Below, piece by piece: positions 30,762 through 37,531 of a DNA stretch of 64,000 nt (position 1 is the stretch's first letter; every line of letters begins with the position of its first letter). The stretch comes from Erwinia aphidicola. GTDB taxonomy: Bacteria > Pseudomonadota > Gammaproteobacteria > Enterobacterales > Enterobacteriaceae. The translations under genes were made by a program, and so were the position numbers. The notes beneath the pieces are model-generated. The model was not told the DNA's origin. It ran no database searches and saw nothing but the letters and a program-made list of their open reading frames with translations. Location: NCBI RefSeq assembly GCF_024169515.1, contig NZ_JAMKCQ010000001.1:1674001-1738000 (forward strand). The letters run 5' to 3'.

Positions 30762-31258
30762 TGAAACATAGCATACTGCTAGCGCTGGCATTGGTCCTGC
30801 CAGCCATCGAGGCCAGCGCCGGTGTCGCCACCGTCTCGTTTACCGGGACGCTGCTTCTGACGCCTTCCTGTAAGGTCACTTCACCCGAGAGCGGCCGGAT
30901 AGAGGTTAATTTTGGCGATAACGTCGGCATAACGCAGGTTGATGGCGTGCACTACCGTCAGCCGCTTAACTACCGCATCACCTGCAACAACGATAAGCCA
31001 GCCGGGACGGGCCTGAACCTGACGATGCGAGGGGAAATTGCCAACTTTGATGCCAGCAAAGCCGCGCTGCAGACCAGCGTGAAAGGGCTGGGGATCCGCA
31101 TTCTGCAGAACGGCAGCCCGATGGTGATTAATCAGCCGATCAAGGTCACCCCGACAGCGCTACCCGCGCTGGAGGCAGTGCTGGTCAAACAGAGCGACGT
31201 GACGCTGCAAGAGGGCCCGTTCGACGCCGTCGCTACCCTGATGGCCGACTATCAATAG
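30761..31258 (+). CDS. Minor fimbrial subunit (tip/adaptor pilin)
   Basis: A 165-residue pilin with a Sec signal ending near EASAG (about 20), a Cys pair in LTPSCKVTS and YRITCNN, and a C-terminal ATLMADYQ motif. It resembles its upstream neighbour (xxxEVxFGxxx then VDGVHYRQPLNYRI), so the two probably arose by duplication. Its ATG overlaps the upstream stop by one base. By analogy to MrpF/G it sits near the pilus tip. Confidence 0.8.
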   Translation: MKHSILLALALVLPAIEASAGVATVSFTGTLLLTPSCKVTSPESGRIEVNFGDNVGITQVDGVHYRQPLNYRITCNNDKPAGTGLNLTMRGEIANFDASKAALQTSVKGLGIRILQNGSPMVINQPIKVTPTALPALEAVLVKQSDVTLQEGPFDAVATLMADYQ

Positions 31259-31265
31259 GAAAATT

Positions 31266-31808
31266 ATGCCGATAAAACACCTGAAGTCGCCCACGCTGGC
31301 AGTATGTTTCACTCTCTGCATGGTTTCACCGCCATCCAGCGCCATACCCTATGGTGATAACGTTCATCTTTCCGGCACGCTGGTGGCTGAACCCTGCGCA
31401 CTGCGGCCCGGCGACGAGAATATTCGCGTGGACTTCGGCGGAATTGTCGATAAATACCTCTATATTAACGGCCGTAGCCCGTCACAGGCTTTTCAGCTAC
31501 ATCTGCAGGGGTGCGATCTCAGTATTGGAAAGCAGCTCAACGTTTCCTTCAGCGGGAATGAGAGCAGCGTATTACCGGGGCTGCTGGCGGTACAGCAGAC
31601 TAACAGCGGTATTGCTGTCGGTATTGAAGATGCCGGGGGAAAAGCGATTGCGCTTAACAGCGGCAGCAAAGAGGTCACGCTGGAAAAGGGCGATATGACG
31701 CTGAAGTTTGCCGCCTGGATCCAGGGCGAGCCGCAGGCGATTAAGGCACATACCATTGCGCGCGGGGAATTTAGCGCTGTGGCAACGTTCCGGCTGGATT
31801 ATCGCTAA
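31266..31808 (+). CDS. Minor fimbrial subunit (adaptor next to adhesin)
   Basis: A 180-residue pilin with signal peptide (SSA, near 26), a Cys pair in VAEPCALRP and HLQGCDLS, and the C-terminal VATFRLDYR motif. IRVDFGGIVDKYLYINGRSPSQAFQLHL is typical of adaptor subunits beside the adhesin in MR/P-like operons. It lies 7 bp after the previous gene. It is the last subunit gene of normal base composition; everything downstream to yieE is AT-rich. Confidence 0.8.
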   Translation: MPIKHLKSPTLAVCFTLCMVSPPSSAIPYGDNVHLSGTLVAEPCALRPGDENIRVDFGGIVDKYLYINGRSPSQAFQLHLQGCDLSIGKQLNVSFSGNESSVLPGLLAVQQTNSGIAVGIEDAGGKAIALNSGSKEVTLEKGDMTLKFAAWIQGEPQAIKAHTIARGEFSAVATFRLDYR

Positions 31809-31903
31809 AGGACTAAATCGGCTTTGAAAAGATCGTGCTGTTGGACGGTAATTTTATTTGCCAATCAAACTAAATAAAAACCCAATAGATATCAAAATAA
31901 TAA

Positions 31904-32674
31904 ATGAAAAACTCCATAAAAAAATCAAAAAAAACACTTTTCAAAAAAACAGTTTTTTTATTAATGCTTGCATCTCCATTCAGCGCCATCGGCGAAATTC
32001 GTTATGGTGAAGTAAACGGCAATTACAGAATCTACGGTCATGTAGAAAACCCGACTTTTAAAAAAGAATCCGGGTGGAAAACTATAGGTTTTTTCATGTA
32101 TATGTCCAGAAATAAAATCCTCCGGAATGATACTGCTGAATATTGCCCAGATGAGAAAAAAGCCGCTGAAATATTAAACAAGATGTTATCCGGATTAGGA
32201 ACTAATGTAACTTCAGCTTTTACTGACAGTACTTCTACTGACTATTATTTTATATTTCGTTGCAAAAAATCAAAGGAAGAATTTTTGGATATGTGGAGTT
32301 ATGTCGTACACACTCAATTTTCCCCCCCGACCGACTGCAAACTAGACATCCCGACTAACGTAGAGTTTGGAGAAGTTCCGATGAGTACTAACGGAATTCA
32401 GCGCAGGCTGGAAGGTAGCCTGACCTGTGATTATAAAACATCGGTTAATCTGTCACTCACCGGAACGGCTATCAGTGGCACCGCTGATAACAAGCAGATT
32501 AAGGTCGGTGACGCGATAGTGAGCTATGCCTTTGATAACGGCAAAGCCACCACCAGCGTCAGTACCGAAAAAGGCGTGAAGTCATCATTTAGCCTGGATT
32601 TTATCCTTAAAGACAGCGGAAAGAGTGCCGGTAACAAACAGGCTAGCGTGGTGATGACAGCCAGCTGGTATTAA
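31904..32674 (+). CDS. Two-domain fimbrial tip adhesin, copy 1
   Basis: A 256-residue protein with signal peptide, an N-terminal receptor-type domain (about 28-140) and a C-terminal pilin domain starting at the Cys in CKLDIP and VEFGEV. The receptor domain has RIYGHVE near the start and a pattern shared with the two copies downstream: YC, a DEKKAAE helix, LSG, then a second Cys. The C-terminus ends ASVVMTASWY. It resembles MrpH-type tip adhesins in layout, not visibly in detail. Codon use is AT-rich. The signal region contains A7, A8, A7 and T7 runs, and no Shine-Dalgarno is seen before the ATG. Confidence 0.8.
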   Translation: MKNSIKKSKKTLFKKTVFLLMLASPFSAIGEIRYGEVNGNYRIYGHVENPTFKKESGWKTIGFFMYMSRNKILRNDTAEYCPDEKKAAEILNKMLSGLGTNVTSAFTDSTSTDYYFIFRCKKSKEEFLDMWSYVVHTQFSPPTDCKLDIPTNVEFGEVPMSTNGIQRRLEGSLTCDYKTSVNLSLTGTAISGTADNKQIKVGDAIVSYAFDNGKATTSVSTEKGVKSSFSLDFILKDSGKSAGNKQASVVMTASWY

Positions 32675-33129
32675 TGCACAACCACCGTTATAAAATTTAC
32701 AATAAAGCGTGCTGAAGATATCGGGGTTGCCATCAACCTGCGTGGATTTTTTATCCAGAGATAATGGTTGTTTCCACATTACCCCCTTCATATAAACAAC
32801 CCATCCTACCTTGATTTTAACTTTAGCTGAAAATGGATAAAAACAAAGAACAAAATATCGCACATTAACAAAAGATGATATTCCACTGGAAAAAACAATG
32901 GCGAAAATACATTATTGATCAACGATAAGATTATACAATTTCAGGCTGTATCTTTTACTCTTACAGGGGCTACTAGCGGTCAACCCTGCCCGCTGCCGGA
33001 CTGTAATAGGCAAGGACGTAGCGACCTTCCGGTTGGATAATGACCAGCCACTCTCGGTAGAGGCTGATTATACCCCTGTGAATAGCATAATATTTTCTTT
33101 ACACTCATGGCATAAAGTAGGGATCTGAA
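32675..33129. other. Spacer between adhesin copies 1 and 2
   Basis: About 455 bp, mostly AT-rich, without a convincing gene. A distinctly more GC-rich block of 117 bp (32963-33079) is bounded by inverted ACAGGGG/CCCCTGT. The length is far larger than the 7-45 bp spacing in the rest of the operon, which suggests insertion or decay between the adhesin genes. Confidence 0.5.
32963..33079. repeat. 117-bp GC-richer block with 7-bp inverted ends
   Basis: ACAGGGG at 32963 and CCCCTGT at 33073 bound the block inside an AT-rich spacer. Both strands hold short open frames; the minus strand reads REWLVIIQPEGRYVLAYYSP before a stop, the plus strand KDVATFRLDNDQPLSVEADY. Neither has a start or ribosome site. 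It may be a small non-autonomous element or a gene remnant; I do not recognise it. Confidence 0.35.
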
Positions 33130-33885
33130 ATGTTTAACGTATTGATAAAAATCAATAATTTAAGAATGCTAATCTTTTTTTGTTTAATACTCTCTTTCGC
33201 AACCTGTGCCACTACTAACGTTCACTATAGCAAAGAAAATGGAATATACAGAGTTTATGGTCACGTAGAAGGAAGGATGTCTTTAGTTAACATTAACCTT
33301 ATAAACGAATTATATTTAATTATACCTGGAGACAAATCACTCGGAGTCAATGTTGGCAAGGAATACTGCAAAACAGAGGAAGATGCACTTAAAAAGGTGA
33401 ACGAACTCCTTTCAGGCCAGGGAAGCATCGCGTATCTAGGCTCAGTAGGCGCATTAAGCTCTACATTCAGTTTTTATTGCCGGAGGGAGAAAGGCTCAAT
33501 GACTATGTGGTCTTATACTAAAAATTTTCCTCAGGAGCCACCTACCCCCTATGTCAGCTGTAATATCGATATTCCTGGCGCCGTAGATTTTGGTGAAGTC
33601 TCGATGGGCGGCGGGGCGATTCTGCGCACGCTAAAAGGCAGTGCAACCTGCGATGCGAAAACCTCAGTAGCGCTGACGCTTAGCGGCAAGGATATCATTA
33701 ACCAGCAGATTAAGGTCGGTGATGCCGTTGTCGAGTATGCCTTTGAAAATGGCAAAGCCACCACTAACGTCAGCGCTGAGAAAGCGGTAATGTCATCTTT
33801 TGACCTGAATTTCATTCTTAAAAATACCGGTAAGACTGCCGGTAACAAACAGGCTAGCGTGGTGATGACAGCCAGCTGGTATTAA
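33130..33885 (+). CDS. Two-domain fimbrial tip adhesin, copy 2
   Basis: A 251-residue paralogue of the previous adhesin. It has a signal peptide, RVYGHVEG near the start, the EYCKTEEDALKKVNELLSG core with a second Cys in FYCRREKG, and a pilin domain from CNIDIP and VDFGEV onwards. The two pilin domains are close, and the last 50 bp (33837-33886) are identical to 32626-32675, while the receptor domains have diverged widely. AGGG stands 8 bp before the ATG, unlike copy 1. It probably competes with copies 1 and 3 for the pilus tip. Confidence 0.8.
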   Translation: MFNVLIKINNLRMLIFFCLILSFATCATTNVHYSKENGIYRVYGHVEGRMSLVNINLINELYLIIPGDKSLGVNVGKEYCKTEEDALKKVNELLSGQGSIAYLGSVGALSSTFSFYCRREKGSMTMWSYTKNFPQEPPTPYVSCNIDIPGAVDFGEVSMGGGAILRTLKGSATCDAKTSVALTLSGKDIINQQIKVGDAVVEYAFENGKATTNVSAEKAVMSSFDLNFILKNTGKTAGNKQASVVMTASWY

Positions 33886-34170
33886 TTATAGCCGCACGGT
33901 ATTAATGTGCAGTTACGGCGATAATAGCTGGTAATAAGCCACCTTTAGAGGATCACGGAGTTTGAAAAGAAGGAAAGTCTTTCTTATGGAATGCACACCA
34001 CTGAGTACATAGGCTTTTTATCGTTAGCTTTGTAATTTAACCAAGCGAATTCGATAAAGTCAGTGATATTATCAGAAAACCCAAACTCAATGAAATATCG
34101 AGTTCTGGCAGGTTTATTTATAAGAAAAACCTTAATCACCCATGAAAAAAATAAAAACCAAGGTCGAAAA

Positions 34171-34914
34171 ATGAAATTAAAACCTAGAAGCATCGCATCA
34201 ACACTATTGCTGTTTGCTTTATTATTACCAAAAGAATCTTTCTGCTATAACTTGTGGGTAGATATATCTCAAAAAATGCCTGTCGTTTACGGTACAGTAG
34301 ATGAAAATGACTTTGACATAAAAACCACTAAGGGAACCGGAAAAGTTATTTTCGATTATTCTACCGCCGGTATATCACCCTCCATGTACGTGAGAAATGG
34401 TGTTTATTGCTATTCAAAAAAAGACGCTGCGGAAAAAATAAACAGCATATTATCTGGCGGAGCACAATTACATCGGCAGAGTGTGTACGGGGCATATAGG
34501 GATAAAGTATTAATTTCCTGCCCTAATAATAATACAACCCCAATATCTCAATATGTTCTGCTGACGGAAAAAATACCCAGACCTGCGCCGAAGTGTCAGG
34601 TTAATATTCCAGATACGGTAAATTTTGGAACAGTGGAATGGGGAAGATCAGGAAAAAAAATTGAACTGAGCGGATATGTTATGTGCAATAGTGCCACCTC
34701 AGGCCAGTTACGTCTGTTAAGCCCAATCGTGAGCAACATTTTAGTCAAAGATGCTTTGGTCTCTTATGCATTTAACGAGGGTAAAAACAGTCAACGGTTC
34801 TATACGACACCGTATGAAAAAGAGCCTTTCTCGTTGATTTTCGCCCTGGATGACACTGGGGCAACATCAGGATATAAGGAAGCCTCCGTGGTATTCGAAA
34901 CGACCTGGGACTGA
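34171..34914 (+). CDS. Two-domain fimbrial tip adhesin, copy 3
   Basis: A 247-residue protein that starts MKLKPRSIASTLLLFALLLP, a good signal peptide. An upstream in-frame ATG at 34063 would add 36 residues before the signal and is not supported. The receptor domain contains VVYGTVDE, then YCYSKKDAAEKINSILSGG and a second Cys (LISCPNNN). The pilin domain runs from CQVNIPDTVNFGTVEW to SVVFETTWD. It keeps the architecture and Cys spacing of copies 1 and 2 but is the most divergent in both domains. It is the last gene of the operon; yieE follows with normal composition. Confidence 0.77.
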   Translation: MKLKPRSIASTLLLFALLLPKESFCYNLWVDISQKMPVVYGTVDENDFDIKTTKGTGKVIFDYSTAGISPSMYVRNGVYCYSKKDAAEKINSILSGGAQLHRQSVYGAYRDKVLISCPNNNTTPISQYVLLTEKIPRPAPKCQVNIPDTVNFGTVEWGRSGKKIELSGYVMCNSATSGQLRLLSPIVSNILVKDALVSYAFNEGKNSQRFYTTPYEKEPFSLIFALDDTGATSGYKEASVVFETTWD

Positions 34915-35112
34915 ATTTTTTCTGTTCACACGTGCCTGCGCTCCCTGTCATTTTTGCTGCCCGGATTGAACACCACTTTGACCGGTATGGTCAGTCTCTG
35001 GCCTGCCATAAATCTGATTTATGTCGCGAATTGCGTTTGCGTGATGCAAATAGCTAAGAAAATTCTTACAATAGGAGGTGATGATTATCCGACCATTTTC
35101 ACGGAGCGACAG

Positions 35113-35856
35113 ATGGCAAGTCATTTTGCACGTTGGGCACTCGCCCAGACCCGAACCCCGGTACACCGACTCCCACTTCAGCTGGTTGAGCGCGCCGCCC
35201 GCTTTGGTGAGAAACGCCGCAGCCGCTATCTGGCCGCCCGCACGCTGCTGGCCGAGCTGTTGCTGCGCGTTTATGGGCTGCCGTCGCTGCCTGAGATGGT
35301 TATCAACAGTAATGGACGCCCCTGCTTTAGCAACCCAGATCTGCCCGATTTCAGCTTCGCCTACGCCGGTAATATGGTCGGCGTGCTGCTGGCGGAAGAG
35401 GGTGGCCACGCCGGGCTGGATATGGAGATCGTGCGCGCCCACAGCCGACAGACGCTGGAACACCACTTTGAGTGCCTCTCCTCCGGGGAGAAGGCGTGGA
35501 TCAACGCACAGAATGACGTCATGGAAGCCTCAACCCAGCTGTGGACGCTGCGCCAGAGCATTCTTAAGCTGACGGGAGAAGGGGAAAAGGGGATGGATTC
35601 GCTGCGCCTGCACCCGGCATCCGGGCGTCTGCGTTCGGCGAGCTGGCCGGATATTCATGCCCTGTGCGACGTCGAACCGCTGCTGGTCTGGTCCTGTGCG
35701 CTGTCACCCGGCACCGATCGGCTGCATCTGTGGGAGTATGACGGGGAGAAAGGCTGGGAGTCGCTGCGCGAGATTAATCTCTATGCGCAAAATATGGCAA
35801 CCAGCACGCTGCGTCTGACCAGTCTGCCGACGGAAAAACTCCAGCCTCACTGCTGA
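35113..35856 (+). CDS. yieE: YieE-like 4'-phosphopantetheinyl transferase superfamily protein
   Basis: A 247-residue protein that aligns with E. coli YieE along its length: MASHFARWALAQ start, RSRYLAARTLLAELLLRVYG, FSFAYAGNMVGVLL, GLDMEIVRAH (the Mg2+-binding Asp motif of Sfp/AcpT enzymes) and LRQSILKLTGEG. The family transfers phosphopantetheine from CoA to carrier proteins; the natural partner of YieE is not known. ATG 35113 is chosen from the E. coli alignment and GGAG seven bases upstream. As in E. coli it lies beside adeP, here tail to tail. Confidence 0.88.
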   Translation: MASHFARWALAQTRTPVHRLPLQLVERAARFGEKRRSRYLAARTLLAELLLRVYGLPSLPEMVINSNGRPCFSNPDLPDFSFAYAGNMVGVLLAEEGGHAGLDMEIVRAHSRQTLEHHFECLSSGEKAWINAQNDVMEASTQLWTLRQSILKLTGEGEKGMDSLRLHPASGRLRSASWPDIHALCDVEPLLVWSCALSPGTDRLHLWEYDGEKGWESLREINLYAQNMATSTLRLTSLPTEKLQPHC

Positions 35857-35862
35857 TAAAGC

Positions 35863-35883
35863 GGGTGGCAGCGCCTGCCACCC
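35863..35883. terminator. Hairpin between convergent yieE and adeP
   Basis: GGGTGGCAG and CTGCCACCC pair perfectly around CGC, in the 38 bp between the two stops. No T tract follows on either side, so its strength as a terminator is uncertain. Confidence 0.5.
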
Positions 35884-35894
35884 TCGTCAATCGA

Positions 35895-37208
35895 TTAATG
35901 CGCGTCGATAAAGGCGATTTTCAGCACGAACAGCAGCGCCACCACCACCACGCACGGGCTGATTTCACGCCAGCGGCCGGTGCCCAGCTTCATCACGCAG
36001 TAGGAGATAAAGCCCAGCGCAATCCCTTCGGTAATCGAGAAGCTGAACGGCATCATCGCCGCGGTGACAAACGCCGGTACCGCTTCGGTCAGGTCGTCCC
36101 ACTTCACGCGGGCCAGGCTGGAGGTCATCAACACCCCCACATAAATCAGCGCGCCGGCAGCGGCATAAGCCGGAACCATGCCCGCCAGCGGTGACAGGAA
36201 CATCACCAGCAGGAACAGCACGCCCGTCACCACCGCCATCAGGCCGGTGCGGCCTCCGACAGAGACCCCGGAAGAGCTTTCGATGTAGGCAGTGACCGAA
36301 GAGGTGCCGATAAAAGAGCCGGCCACGGAGCTGATACTGTCTACGTACAGCGCCTGCTTCATGCGCGGGAACTTGCCTTTCTCATCGGTCAGCCCGGCCT
36401 TGTCGGTCACGCCAATCAGCGTGCCGGAGGAGTCAAACAGGTTAACCAGCATAAAGGAGAAGATGATCCCGGCCATGCCCACGTTGAGCGAGTCCTTCAG
36501 GTTGACCTGACCCAGAACGGAAGTCACCGGCGGGGGGGCTGAGAACACCCCGGTGAATTTCACATCGCCAATCGCCAGGCCAATCGCCGTGGTGACCACA
36601 ATCGAGACCAGCACCGCCGCGTGAATATTGCGCGAGGCGAGAATGGCAATAATAAAGAAGCCCAGCGCCCCCAGCAGCACGCTGTGCGAGGTCAGATTGC
36701 CGACGGTTACCAGGGTCGCTTCATTGGCAACGATAATGCCGGCATTTTTCAGCCCCATCAGCGCGATAAACAGCCCGATGCCGGCGGTGATCCCCACGCG
36801 CAGGCTCAACGGAATATTGGCAATCATCCAGTAACGCACGCGGAAGATGGTCAGCAGCAGCAGGCCCACCGCGCCCCAGAAAATGGCCCCCATCCCGACC
36901 TGCCAGGAGATACCCATCGCGCCCACCACCACAAAGGCAAAGAAGGCATTAAGGCCCATCGCCGGAGCCAGCGCCACCGGCAGGTTAGCCACCAGGCCCA
37001 TCAGGATACTGCCGAAAGCGGCAATCAGGCAGGTAGTGACAAATACCGCCTGGGTATCCATCCCGGCAACGCCCAGAATCTGTGGATTAACGAAAACGAT
37101 ATACACCATCGTCAGGAAAGTGGTGAAACCGGCAATCACCTCGGTACGGACAGTGGTGCCATGCTCCTGCAGTTTAAAAATCCGTTGTAACAGGCCGGGA
37201 GTAGTCAT
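35895..37208 (-). CDS. adeP: Adenine permease AdeP (NCS2/AzgA family)
   Basis: A 437-residue membrane protein resembling E. coli AdeP (YieG, 445 aa). Family landmarks are TEVIAGFTTFLTMVYIVFVNP, ALAPAMGLNAFFAF, NLFDSSGTLIGVTDKAGL and SSVTAYIESSSGVSVGGRTGL. It imports adenine with protons at the inner membrane. In E. coli yieH is directly divergent from adeP; here a GH31 locus and an ERIC element separate them. Confidence 0.93.
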   Translation of the reverse strand: MTTPGLLQRIFKLQEHGTTVRTEVIAGFTTFLTMVYIVFVNPQILGVAGMDTQAVFVTTCLIAAFGSILMGLVANLPVALAPAMGLNAFFAFVVVGAMGISWQVGMGAIFWGAVGLLLLTIFRVRYWMIANIPLSLRVGITAGIGLFIALMGLKNAGIIVANEATLVTVGNLTSHSVLLGALGFFIIAILASRNIHAAVLVSIVVTTAIGLAIGDVKFTGVFSAPPPVTSVLGQVNLKDSLNVGMAGIIFSFMLVNLFDSSGTLIGVTDKAGLTDEKGKFPRMKQALYVDSISSVAGSFIGTSSVTAYIESSSGVSVGGRTGLMAVVTGVLFLLVMFLSPLAGMVPAYAAAGALIYVGVLMTSSLARVKWDDLTEAVPAFVTAAMMPFSFSITEGIALGFISYCVMKLGTGRWREISPCVVVVALLFVLKIAFIDAH

Positions 37209-37531
37209 TATGTGATTCCAGAGCGGAGAAAAAATTGTCGGTGGCTATCCTACCCCATAATTTTGCATTTGGGATGCGGGGAGGCGGGTTTTTTCGCAAC
37301 CGATTGCGCTGTTTTCACCGGCTAATCACCGCCATTAACAGTAATTGACTATACCCGTCATACTTCAAGCTGCAGGTGCGTTGGCTACATTCGTTCACCC
37401 GAATCACTTACCAGCGTAAGCTCATCGGGACTCACTCATTTGCCGCCTTCCTGCAGCTCGAATTATTTAGGGTATCTCTACCCGCGCAAACGCGGGGGAT
37501 ATTCCACAAGCTGTCGGTTAACCGGAATAAA
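37209..37531. other. Region between adeP start and the GH31 gene
   Basis: About 320 bp. Next to adeP there is AT-containing promoter-type sequence with no clear consensus; 37351-37475 is a complete ERIC element; the remaining 55 bp before the glucosidase stop hold nothing recognisable. Confidence 0.5.
37351..37475 (-). repeat. ERIC (IRU) element, 125 bp
   Basis: Ends ATACCCGTCATACTTCAAGC and its imperfect complement at the right end form about 26-bp inverted repeats. The centre (37398-37429) folds, read on the minus strand, as outer CCCGA/TCGGG, a GAG/TGA internal loop, inner CTTAC/GTAAG and a 4-base loop. GAGCTTAC and GTAAGTGA match the classical ERIC core. It has the same length and alignable sequence as the element at 58191 in opposite orientation. 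Confidence 0.9.

Noticed and set aside
32585..32863. Minus-strand 92-codon frame over the end of adhesin copy 1
   Set aside because: Antisense to a real gene and without start signals.
33984..34193. Minus-strand 69-codon frame between adhesin copies 2 and 3 (IEFGFSDNITDFIEF region)
   Set aside because: It overlaps the start of copy 3, has no ribosome site and no recognisable family; it may be a remnant but cannot be supported.
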